A stretch of DNA of 6,512 nt, taken from Campylobacteraceae bacterium. GTDB taxonomy: Bacteria; Campylobacterota; Campylobacteria; Campylobacterales; Sulfurovaceae. The notes beneath the pieces are model-generated. The model was not told the origin of the DNA. It did not search any database and saw only the letters and a list, made by a program, of their open reading frames with translations. The translations under genes and the position numbers were made by a program. Below, piece after piece: positions 1 through 6,406 of this stretch. Within the stretch, counting starts at the first letter, position 1; each line of letters begins with the position of its first letter. The stretch lies in assembly GCA_027063325.1 (NCBI GenBank), contig JAMOSA010000229.1:1-6512 (forward strand), written 5' to 3'.

Positions 1-3000
1 TTTATATTACCAATTGACTCTTTAACTGTTGGGAATATCTCATTTACAAACCATAAAACAGCATCTGTATTTGGAGTATGCCCAAAACCCCCAACAAACA
101 TCAAATCTTTTCTGTTTTCAAATGTAGGTATATTATTTAAGAAGTGTTCATATATATATAGTGGTACTACTTCAATATTCAAACTCTTATCAATCTTTTT
201 TAATTCATCTTTCTCTACAGATGAAAAGAGTAGAGTTTTATCACAATTTTTGGCTAAATATATCTCTTTTTCAAGCCACTCTTGACTACTCTGTAAATAC
301 TTTTTATCCTTTTTGATTTCATACTCTCTTTTTTGTCTAAGAAAGTGTAAATCATGTGCCATATAGAGTAGTTTTGCTTCTGAATACTCCTTGAGTATAT
401 CTATATATTTTATAGATATATGAGGTCTTGACAAGACAACATAATCAAAATTTTTACTATTCTCTTTCAGCCATTTTATGTGATGCTGAGCATACCAATT
501 CCCATAAAGTACCTCTATACCCATTTGATGTAATACTTCAAGGTACTTTGTATTTGGATAGTGATAGAAGTTATCTCCCAAAAAATGTACCTTGATACCA
601 CTATTTACAAGAATTTGCAAATATTGCAAAGTAGCCTTAGAACCTGCATCTTGATCATATTGTGGTATATAGTGGTCTATATAGAGCAAATGTTTTTTAT
701 TTTTGCTTCTATCTCTTGCAAAAAACAACTCTTTACCATTTTCAAAATGCTCTTTTTCTAAAACATCTCTCCATTTATCAAAAAACTTCTCTTTGTTTAT
801 CTTTTGATAACCCTTAATTCCACTCTCAGTATCAACTCCATGTGAAATTCCCTCAAAATGAACTACTATCGATTTTGGTTGGTACATTACTCTTTGTCCA
901 TTTGCTCTTACTTCAAATGCCAAATCTGTATCTTCATAATAAGCAGGAGTATATCTTGTATCAAATCCTCCTATTTTATCCCATAACTCTTTTTTTATCA
1001 TAATAGAGGCACCACTTATATAATCAACCTCTCTAACATAATTGTATTCTGGTTTACTAGGATCATCAAGTCTGCCAAAGTTCCAACCACTTGCATCCTT
1101 CCATATAATTCCACCTGCCTCTTGCTGTCTGCCATCTGGATATATAAATCTTGAACCAACCATACCTATATCATCTTTTGATTCAATTAAATCAACCAAG
1201 CTTGATAGCCATTCAGGCTGAACTGAGACATCATTATTTAAAAAAAGCAGATATTTACCTATTGCAAACTTTGTACCTTTGTTACAATTACCTAAAAATC
1301 CATAATTAATACCATTGCTTATAAATTTAATATTTCTTAGATACTTCTCTATCTCTCTTGCTGAATTATCAGAAGAGTTATCATCCATTACAATTATCTC
1401 ATAACTAATATCATCAGTATAGTTTACAATACTCTTTAGTGTAGCTAGTGTATATCTCTCATTATTGTATGCTGGAATTATGATTGATACTTTAGGAGAT
1501 TTAAAAACAGGAGCCTCTATATAAAAACTTTCATCTATTACAATATCATTACTATTTACAATACTTATCTTTGGAATAATTCCATCATATTGATAACTTA
1601 TACTAACTATATAATTTAGATAAAATTTGCCTATTAAAATATAATGTTCAAATGGAGTTAATAAATAGTTACCACTATATACTTCTGTCCTGTACCATCT
1701 GTTGTTAAAATTACTGGTTGGATCTCTATCCTCTTTCCAGCCATACTTTTTGTAATGTTTAATGGGATCAAATCCACTCTCTTTTATATCAATATATCTT
1801 TTTAGATAGTAGTCTTGATCAAAATCCTCTTTTAATCTTAATTGTTGATAGTTAGCAAATCTATCTATCTTATTATCCTCTACAAGCTTTAAAAGCTTTG
1901 AAAAGCTATCCAAGAAATCTCTCTTTTTGGAAGATAATCTATTTTTCATATCATAAACACTACTCCACTTGGCAGATCTTACTTTGTCTCTGTCAGTTAC
2001 TATACTACTATATTCCAAAAATGAGGGATCACCTGCAATATTGTAAGCTTTCAAAGAGTCATAATCAAAATTATTAAAAGAGAGTGGTTTACCTATAAAA
2101 TCTGAAACTTTTTTAACAATATTTTTTGTATCATTTACCAATGAAGCATAAGATATTAACATAGTATCAAAAGATACACAATGCTCTATAATATTCTTAT
2201 AACCTTCAAATGCAAAATCGATATATGATTTATAACTACTAAGTGATATATCTATATCTTTAGCTTCCCAAAATCTATAGGCTGATTCCATTTGAGATAT
2301 ATAGTTATAGTTCAAATCCCTTAAAACCCATACTATTTTTACATCTGTACCACTCTTTTTAAGATTGACAAGTGATTTAAAGAGTTTGTTTATATTTATA
2401 GGTTCGGCAGTAGATTCAGATATTACAAAACTATCAGATAATTCTTCATCTGGAAATACTTCTATATATTTTCTTTGTAAATCAAAAAAATCTTCAAAAG
2501 ATTCCAGCCCAAGCTGTGTTCTTGTGGTAAATGGCAAAAACCAAACAGATGATTTACTCAAATCCCCTATCAAAGCAGTAGTTAGTGTAATACCACTTCT
2601 TGGTATCCCTATAACAGATGTAACACTCTTTAAACCACTACTGTTTTTAACTTTTGCAAGTTTATAAGGAGTATTCCAACTAAATTTATTGCTAATTATC
2701 TCTTTGTAACCATATAAACAGAAGTGAGAAAAACCACTCTTAAATGCACCATCTTCAATAGCTTTTGATACATCTTTGTGTATATCAAGATAGATATTCT
2801 CATCATAAGGCTCAAAATCTATATGAAATTTTCTTTTGCCAAGAAATATATCATATGCTATATCTATAAATTTATCTATTTTTATATCTTTTATATCACT
2901 ATTGGCTTTTAAAAATGCTTTTTTATCAAATTTTTCATATAAAATATGGATATTTTCTATATTGGATTGTATAAAATTTTGGTACATTGATTTATCTTCT

Positions 3001-3020
3001 AAAGAGGTCTCTATTTTCAC
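1..3020 (-). CDS. Sulfotransferase-like / GT2 / GT4 multidomain glycosyltransferase (3' end beyond window)
   Basis: Probable surface-glycan enzyme, 1006 codons visible without a stop and cut by the left edge. The GTG start at 3020 has AGGA seven bases upstream and an in-frame TAA two codons before it. Seen in order: two short degenerate motifs (residues 31-66 and 72-107); a sulfotransferase-like domain (about 130-385) with P-loop IGIPRSGITLTTAL at 137-150 and a 3'-phosphate-type R234...S242; two more motif copies (400-434, 438-465); a GT2 domain (about 509-745) with VSIIIPAYNN, MDDNSS, FLNNDV and YEDTDLAFE; then a GT4-like domain from 777, with LLYIDHYIP and the start of its second Rossmann fold, LMFVGGFGHTPN, at 973. 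By family, the first domain would use PAPS and the others nucleotide sugars, at the cytoplasmic face of the membrane. No TM segment is visible. The P-loop has Ile where Thr is usual (SGTT), so sulfotransfer is uncertain. The acceptor is unknown. Composition is on average more AT-rich than the genes to the right. Confidence 0.9.
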   Translation of the reverse strand, partial: MKIETSLEDKSMYQNFIQSNIENIHILYEKFDKKAFLKANSDIKDIKIDKFIDIAYDIFLGKRKFHIDFEPYDENIYLDIHKDVSKAIEDGAFKSGFSHFCLYGYKEIISNKFSWNTPYKLAKVKNSSGLKSVTSVIGIPRSGITLTTALIGDLSKSSVWFLPFTTRTQLGLESFEDFFDLQRKYIEVFPDEELSDSFVISESTAEPININKLFKSLVNLKKSGTDVKIVWVLRDLNYNYISQMESAYRFWEAKDIDISLSSYKSYIDFAFEGYKNIIEHCVSFDTMLISYASLVNDTKNIVKKVSDFIGKPLSFNNFDYDSLKAYNIAGDPSFLEYSSIVTDRDKVRSAKWSSVYDMKNRLSSKKRDFLDSFSKLLKLVEDNKIDRFANYQQLRLKEDFDQDYYLKRYIDIKESGFDPIKHYKKYGWKEDRDPTSNFNNRWYRTEVYSGNYLLTPFEHYILIGKFYLNYIVSISYQYDGIIPKISIVNSNDIVIDESFYIEAPVFKSPKVSIIIPAYNNERYTLATLKSIVNYTDDISYEIIVMDDNSSDNSAREIEKYLRNIKFISNGINYGFLGNCNKGTKFAIGKYLLFLNNDVSVQPEWLSSLVDLIESKDDIGMVGSRFIYPDGRQQEAGGIIWKDASGWNFGRLDDPSKPEYNYVREVDYISGASIMIKKELWDKIGGFDTRYTPAYYEDTDLAFEVRANGQRVMYQPKSIVVHFEGISHGVDTESGIKGYQKINKEKFFDKWRDVLEKEHFENGKELFFARDRSKNKKHLLYIDHYIPQYDQDAGSKATLQYLQILVNSGIKVHFLGDNFYHYPNTKYLEVLHQMGIEVLYGNWYAQHHIKWLKENSKNFDYVVLSRPHISIKYIDILKEYSEAKLLYMAHDLHFLRQKREYEIKKDKKYLQSSQEWLEKEIYLAKNCDKTLLFSSVEKDELKKIDKSLNIEVVPLYIYEHFLNNIPTFENRKDLMFVGGFGHTPNTDAVLWFVNEIFPTVKESIGNI
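1596..1823 (-). repeat. Two further copies of the same motif between sulfotransferase-like and GT2 domains
   Basis: Copy 3 (residues 400-434) is the clearest: it begins FDQDYYLKRYIDIKESG and continues with DPIKHYKKYGWKEDRDP. Copy 4 (438-465) follows at once, starting FNNRWYR and ending TPFEHYILIGK. Copy 4 has lost the central Asp and the final charged residues. The pair bridges the sulfotransferase-like domain and the GT2 domain and may act as a spacer or docking module; that role is inference. Confidence 0.5.
2676..2930 (-). repeat. Two degenerate copies of a glycan-enzyme motif before the sulfotransferase-like domain
   Basis: This is a protein-level repeat inside the large glycosyltransferase. 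Copy 1 (residues 31-66) begins FDKKAFLKANSDIK and ends IFLGKRKF. Copy 2 (72-107) begins YDENIYLDIHKDVSKA and ends GFSHFCLYGYKE. Both fit the pattern F/Y-D-x-x-x-Y/F-L-x-x-x-x-D-I/V ... H-Y/F-x-x-x-G-x-x-E/R that I recall from many bacterial glycosyltransferases and glycan-synthesis proteins. Copy 1 is the more degraded at its end, with IAYDIF in place of HY. The role of the motif is not known to me. Confidence 0.5.
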
Positions 3021-3026
3021 TAATTA

Positions 3027-3030
3027 TCCT
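3027..3030 (-). promoter_or_regulatory. Ribosome binding site fixing the GTG start of the large glycosyltransferase
   Basis: AGGA lies six bases (TAATTA) before GTG 3020 on the minus strand. An in-frame TAA between them excludes any longer start. The next in-frame ATG is 11 codons downstream and has no comparable site, so GTG is the better choice. Confidence 0.6.
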
Positions 3031-3065
3031 TGTAAAACTATCTGTATATTTTTACTAACTTAATA

Positions 3066-3590
3066 CTACTTCCATCTTTTGTATAGAGTATTTTCAATTC
3101 CTAAAAAATCGTACCATCTACCTATTATAAATCTCTCCATATCATCTATACTCTTTATATCTGAATAATAACCAAGTATTGGAGGAGCTATAGTAATACC
3201 CAACATTGACAGTTTATACATATTCTCTAGTGCTATAGGACTAAATGGCATCTCTCTTGGTGCAAGTAACAACTTTTTTCTCTCTTTAATAGCAACAGCA
3301 GCTACTCTGGTTACCAAATTATCAGCTATTCCATTGGCAACTTTTGCCAATGTATTCATACTGCAAGGAATTACAGCCATCATATCCATTCCAAAAGAAC
3401 CACTGGCAATATCTGCACCTATATTACTGTTGTCTCTATACTCCAATACTCTTTTTTGTTCCAACCTGGCTACTACTTTGGCGTTGGCAGTAGTAATTAC
3501 ATAAGGTATTGTATCTTTGGGTAGATACTCTACAAACTTTATGCCAAGCTCTACCCCACTTGCACCGGAGATTGCAACAACTATACGCAT
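3066..3590 (-). CDS. ubiX: UbiX flavin prenyltransferase
   Basis: UbiX joins dimethylallyl monophosphate to reduced FMN to make prenylated FMN, the cofactor of UbiD-family decarboxylases; it is cytosolic and forms dodecamers in characterised members. The 174-residue product is slightly shorter than the usual 185-190. Visible hallmarks are the flavin-binding ISGASG at residues 7-12, the block GSFGMDMMAVIPCSMNTLAK from 64, KER at 102-104, and the REMPFSPIALENM segment at 112-124 (REtPls in the family). It starts three bases after the stop of the hemerythrin-like gene with no clear Shine-Dalgarno sequence, so translation is probably coupled. Campylobacterota generally make menaquinone by the futalosine route, which uses UbiD/UbiX-type proteins, so a quinone role is likely; no ubiD is in the window. 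Confidence 0.92.
   Translation of the reverse strand: MRIVVAISGASGVELGIKFVEYLPKDTIPYVITTANAKVVARLEQKRVLEYRDNSNIGADIASGSFGMDMMAVIPCSMNTLAKVANGIADNLVTRVAAVAIKERKKLLLAPREMPFSPIALENMYKLSMLGITIAPPILGYYSDIKSIDDMERFIIGRWYDFLGIENTLYKRWK
3332..3352. repeat. Perfect 9-bp inverted repeat with 3-base loop inside ubiX
   Basis: Seen directly: CATTGGCAA, then CTT, then TTGCCAATG. It encodes part of the conserved TLAKVANG segment of UbiX, so protein constraint may explain it. No T-tract follows on either strand, so it does not resemble an intrinsic terminator. Confidence 0.5.
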
Positions 3591-3593
3591 ATA

Positions 3594-4025
3594 CTAACTA
3601 AGGCTTAATCTAAAGTACAAATTATCCTCTTCATATTTTATTCTTCTGCCAAGAATCTCTATTATTTTACTAAATGTATCGAAAAATTCATCATCAAGCT
3701 CTGTATCTGGTCTGACATATTTTGCCAAAAACTTCATTAGTGTCGTTTTAGTATCTTTGAAACTTGTTTGAAACTCTTCTATTAACTGCTCAGTTCTTTC
3801 ATCTTTTCTTTCTGGATCACTCAAAATTCTATAAAATTCAATATCTTCACTTGTTAAATGATCCATAGCCAAATCAACAAAGTGCTTCAATTGTCTCTTG
3901 GCTTCACTCTCATTCCCTTTTACATACTCAGCTAATACTTTCTGTCCTAGTACTACCAAATTTTCATGCTCTTTTTTCCACTGTTTTACTAATTTTTTAT
4001 TTTTAGATTCAAATAAGTTTAACAT
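3594..4025 (-). CDS. Small hemerythrin-like (HHE-type) helical protein
   Basis: A 143-residue, highly charged, apparently all-helical cytosolic protein with no signal peptide or membrane segment. The fit is to the hemerythrin/HHE cation-binding fold: EHENL with His20 in helix 1, His48 and the HxxxE motif His56-Glu60 (HLTSE) in helix 2, and a final helix with RRIKYEEDNLYF (Glu132/Glu133), where many bacterial HHE proteins have a similar EE-hydrophobic segment. A di-iron site sensing or binding oxygen or NO is the family expectation, but the histidine usual in the last helices is not seen, so metal binding is uncertain. The shape also recalls Rsd-type anti-sigma helical bundles. The start at 4025 is supported by AGGAG six bases upstream. 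It lies 37 bases after ybgC and three before ubiX. Confidence 0.65.
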   Translation of the reverse strand: MLNLFESKNKKLVKQWKKEHENLVVLGQKVLAEYVKGNESEAKRQLKHFVDLAMDHLTSEDIEFYRILSDPERKDERTEQLIEEFQTSFKDTKTTLMKFLAKYVRPDTELDDEFFDTFSKIIEILGRRIKYEEDNLYFRLSLS

Positions 4026-4062
4026 AGTATTCTCCTTTTTATTAGTATATCATATTCGCTCT

Positions 4063-4443
4063 TTAAAAAGTATCCATACCTTCTATTATATCCTTAATAT
4101 TATTAGGAATACTAAATGGTTTGCCATTTTTTATATATACCAATGTAATCATAGCATCAAATATACAATTACTTTCATTATATATACTCTGCTTCAACAA
4201 TACTATACTTCTTTTTATGTTTAAAACTCTACTTTTTACCTCAAGTATATCACCAAGTTTTGCTACTCCTATAAATTCTGCCTCAAGTCTTCTAACTACA
4301 AATCCAGCCCCACCATCACTTAAAGGCTTTATACCTTTAGCAAAAAAGACTTCACTTCTGGCTCTTTCACAATACTTTATATAATTTGCATGATATACAA
4401 TTCCACCTACATCAGTATCCTCATAATAGACCCTTATTCTCAT
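4063..4443 (-). CDS. ybgC: YbgC/FadM-family acyl-CoA thioesterase
   Basis: A 126-residue single hotdog-fold protein of the 4HBT family, normal length. The N-terminal signature VYYEDTDVGGIVYHANY (residues 5-21) is diagnostic. By alignment with 4-hydroxybenzoyl-CoA thioesterase, Asp11 should be the catalytic acid. YCERARSE at 24-31 follows, and FIGVAKLGDILEV (from 57) is the usual second block. The family hydrolyses acyl-CoA thioesters in the cytosol; the Helicobacter pylori YbgC is a characterised relative with very similar opening residues. In gamma-proteobacteria ybgC heads the tol-pal cluster, but no tol gene is near here, so the link is with other genes or none. GAGGG lies nine bases before the ATG. 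A 66-base gap separates it from the exported-protein gene upstream, the largest in the window. Confidence 0.88.
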   Translation of the reverse strand: MRIRVYYEDTDVGGIVYHANYIKYCERARSEVFFAKGIKPLSDGGAGFVVRRLEAEFIGVAKLGDILEVKSRVLNIKRSIVLLKQSIYNESNCIFDAMITLVYIKNGKPFSIPNNIKDIIEGMDTF

Positions 4444-4509
4444 AATCTATTTCCCTCTATTTTTATATTACTTTATAGTTGAGCCAAATAATATTTTGAT
4501 TTTTGATTT

Positions 4510-4911
4510 TTACCATATCAATTTACAGTCTTTTGATGTTACTTCCACCTTTAAAACCTCTTTGTTACTACTGCTGTTTTTGTAAATATATGTTATATCT
4601 ATCCCTGATTTCAAAAATCTTTTTGATGATTTGCAGATACCTTTTTTTATTCTTGGTTCTATTTTTTTGCCATACTCTATCATCTTTTGATCACTTTTAG
4701 AACTATTTACATCAAAATAGTATATCAGTTTAGCTCCCCTACTCTTTACCAGTACCAATTGTGTAAACTTATCAACACTTTGTGGCAAACTTTTATTGAT
4801 ACCCTCTACAGCTTTTTTTACTATCTCTAAATTCTGTTTTTCTACATCCTGTGATGTTAGGGCTAATCCTATAATGGTACTTATTATCATATACAAAGTT
4901 ACTCTAATCAC
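4510..4911 (-). CDS. Small exported protein of unknown function
   Basis: Not recognised to a named family. I prefer the GTG start at 4911 (133 residues) over the ATG at 4959. GTG has AGGAG seven bases upstream and overlaps the stop of the E1-like gene by eight bases, whereas the longer form would overlap it by 56. Residues 1-19 (IRVTLYMIISTIIGLAL after the initiator) look like an uncleaved anchor or a signal peptide, so the rest is probably periplasmic. The body has KSLPQSVDKFTQL (40-52), a beta-rich AKLIYYFDV stretch (60-68), and two cysteines, Cys93 and Cys129, that could form a disulfide. It resembles in outline small secreted hypothetical proteins with a similar LP-x-x-VD start and late Cys pair. 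Its coupling to the E1-like gene suggests co-expression; no functional link is evident. Confidence 0.75.
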   Translation of the reverse strand: MIRVTLYMIISTIIGLALTSQDVEKQNLEIVKKAVEGINKSLPQSVDKFTQLVLVKSRGAKLIYYFDVNSSKSDQKMIEYGKKIEPRIKKGICKSSKRFLKSGIDITYIYKNSSSNKEVLKVEVTSKDCKLIW

Positions 4912-5590
4912 TATTATGCTCCTTGATTTTAAACTTTTGTACAATAAATTCACCATCACTATTATATGACAAATAATAGAGTGTATCTGTAGCTACAGGC
5001 AAACCTGCCAAATATCTCAAAGCCAAATTTGCTTCTAGTGACGCAGCTTGCATTACCATAGGAGCTGCTACACCATCTGGTATATGCTCTTTGGTAGCAA
5101 AGATATTAAAATCACCCTTCTCAAACAGACAAACTTGGGCATTAAATCCCTCTACTGCACCATATACCCATGGAATCTTATGCTCTTTTGCCAATCTATC
5201 TATCTCTTGTCTGGTTTGAATATTGTCTGTAGCATCTATAATCAAATCAAATCTATTATCACCACTCTTTGCAAATGTATCAAAATCAGCTTCAAATACC
5301 TCTGCTTTTACAAATGGATTTCTTTGTGCTATTACATTAGCTACCACACTAGCTTTTGTAGCTCCTACATCTTCTACCCTCAAAGCTATCTGTCTATGTA
5401 TATTGTGAAATGAAACAATATCAAAATCTATCAATACAATCTCACCTATACCACTGCCTCCCAAAGCCAAAGCCAAAGATGAACCCAATCCACCACACCC
5501 GACTATTGCTACTCTTTTGTCTTTTAATAACTTTTGAATATCATCACCCCACAAAGAGATTTGTCTTTTATAATAGGTGGCATAATCCAT
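4904..5590 (-). CDS. ThiF/MoeB/HesA-family E1-like adenylyltransferase
   Basis: A 228-residue cytosolic Rossmann-fold protein of the E1-like superfamily, which adenylates the C-terminal Gly of ubiquitin-like sulfur carriers (ThiS, MoaD) or related substrates. Visible: the family opening YYKRQISLWG (6-15); the nucleotide loop GCGGLG (31-36); IDFDIVSFHNIHRQ (54-67) with Asp57 and Arg66; Lys79 in GATKA; and the magnesium-site IDATDN (118-123). It is shorter than MoeB/ThiF (about 245-250). The two CxxC pairs that bind zinc in those proteins are absent: only Cys32 and Cys154 are present. I therefore do not assign it to thiF or moeB. The ATG directly abuts the TAG of the nitrilase-like gene, and AGGAG lies eight bases before it inside that gene's end. 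No ThiS or MoaD homologue is in the window. Base composition is richer in GC here (about 47% in two 60-base lines counted by eye). Confidence 0.85.
   Translation of the reverse strand: MDYATYYKRQISLWGDDIQKLLKDKRVAIVGCGGLGSSLALALGGSGIGEIVLIDFDIVSFHNIHRQIALRVEDVGATKASVVANVIAQRNPFVKAEVFEADFDTFAKSGDNRFDLIIDATDNIQTRQEIDRLAKEHKIPWVYGAVEGFNAQVCLFEKGDFNIFATKEHIPDGVAAPMVMQAASLEANLALRYLAGLPVATDTLYYLSYNSDGEFIVQKFKIKEHNSD
4919..4923 (-). promoter_or_regulatory. Ribosome binding site setting the GTG start of the exported-protein gene
   Basis: AGGAG lies inside the last codons of the E1-like gene, seven bases before GTG 4911. The GTG shares GTGATTAG with that gene's terminal codons and stop. The arrangement implies coupled translation and argues against the longer ATG 4959 start. 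Confidence 0.6.
5461..5478 (-). repeat. Three tandem copies of a 6-base unit in the E1-like gene
   Basis: CCAAAG occurs three times on the plus strand and encodes alternating Leu-Ala in the helix just after the nucleotide-binding loop (SLALALGG). Slippage would stay in frame, adding or removing a Leu-Ala pair. It is short and probably only reflects the protein sequence. Confidence 0.4.
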
Positions 5591-6406
5591 CTACAATACT
5601 CCTTTTTCTGCCAACTCTTTATCAAACTGCCAAACTTTTCTATGTTCTCTTACAATATTTTTGTATATAGGCTCAATCAACATAGATTCTCTATCTTCTA
5701 ATACCATCTCAACCTCACCACTTGGATTTACCAACATACTATCACCATAGAATTTCCACTTAAGAGAGTGTTTTTGATCACTATATTCACCAAGTCTATT
5801 TGCCCTTAGTATATAACATCCGTTTAGAAATGCTCTACTTTTTATCAACTCTCTCCATCTGTTGTGAGAACCAAATGTAGAAGCAGTAGGCAAGAGTACC
5901 AAATCTACCTTTTTTGCCATTACAGAGTGCCACATAATATCAAAATGCAACTCATAGCCACCCATTACAGCAATTTTGAATCCATCTATTGTAAATATAA
6001 ATGGATCATTTACTGTATCTGTCTCATTGCTAAAATAACTCTTCTCATCCCAATGCTCATAAGGGATTAAAAACTGCTGTTTATAGTATCTAACCTGACC
6101 ACTGGAGCTTACTTTGACAATGGTTTTGTATATGCTCTCACCCTTTACCTGTATAATAGGAGCTACAAATACCATCTCATACTCTCTTGCTAGTTTGCGA
6201 AGAAGCAACAGATGTTTACTGCTTTGCTCACTTACCATACTCTTTGGCATCTTCATAAGCTCCAAAAAGAAGTGATTTAACACATACTCCCCAAGCAACA
6301 GTACTCTAGCACCTCTGGCCTTTGCATTTTTTAGATAAAACTCTAGTCTTGTTGCATTCATACCAAGAGTTGGCAACTGTAATGCCCCTACCATTATATG
6401 CTTCAT
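5591..6406 (-). CDS. Carbon-nitrogen hydrolase (nitrilase) fold protein, catalytic Cys replaced by Gly
   Basis: A 271-residue protein of normal length for the nitrilase/amidase superfamily. The Glu-Lys-Cys triad is partly kept. Glu40 sits in LLLGEYVLN; Lys109 sits in RYYKQQFLIP, followed by Glu117. The nucleophile elbow, normally ICYE or ICYD followed by an aromatic-rich stretch, reads GGYELHFD here, with Gly150 (codon GGC at 5957-5959) where Cys belongs. The only Cys in the protein is Cys197, in LNGCYILRANR, a structural position. Other family blocks are intact: LPTASTF (172-178), RWRELIKSRA (183-192) and YGDSMLVNPSGEV. Amidase activity is therefore doubtful; a binding or regulatory role is possible. 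The ATG overlaps the xseB stop (ATGA), with AGGAG eight bases upstream. The gene abuts the E1-like gene. Specific substrate unknown. Confidence 0.85.
   Translation of the reverse strand: MKHIMVGALQLPTLGMNATRLEFYLKNAKARGARVLLLGEYVLNHFFLELMKMPKSMVSEQSSKHLLLLRKLAREYEMVFVAPIIQVKGESIYKTIVKVSSSGQVRYYKQQFLIPYEHWDEKSYFSNETDTVNDPFIFTIDGFKIAVMGGYELHFDIMWHSVMAKKVDLVLLPTASTFGSHNRWRELIKSRAFLNGCYILRANRLGEYSDQKHSLKWKFYGDSMLVNPSGEVEMVLEDRESMLIEPIYKNIVREHRKVWQFDKELAEKGVL

Noticed and set aside
2365..2667. Plus-strand open frame of 100 codons
   Set aside because: It is antisense to the sulfotransferase-like domain of the continuous 1006-codon gene, has low-complexity Ser/Leu-rich translation and no ribosome binding site or recognisable motif.
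3021..3065. Possible terminator between ubiX and the large glycosyltransferase
   Set aside because: No GC-rich stem or T-tract is present in the 45-base gap, so read-through is the simpler reading.
4026..4062. TATACT-like -10 element between ybgC and the hemerythrin-like gene
   Set aside because: The gap is only 37 bases and there is no spaced -35 element; more likely a plain operon spacer carrying the AGGAG site.
3898..4384. Overlapping plus-strand open frames (3898-4224 and 4121-4384)
   Set aside because: They lie opposite the hemerythrin-like and ybgC genes, whose protein motifs are clear; the translations are Phe/Ile/Tyr-rich shadows of AT-rich coding.
4444..4509. Possible promoter before ybgC (TATAAAGTAATATAAAA-like stretch on the minus strand)
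   Set aside because: In DNA this AT-rich such strings are common, and no properly spaced -35 element is visible. A promoter in this 66-base gap is possible but not supported.
4491..4510. Short tandem TTTTGAT units downstream of the exported-protein gene
   Set aside because: Only two imperfect units in AT-rich DNA; no meaning can be claimed.
5048..5670. Plus-strand open frames opposite the E1-like and nitrilase-like genes
   Set aside because: The minus-strand proteins carry family motifs across the whole stretch; the plus-strand frames have none.
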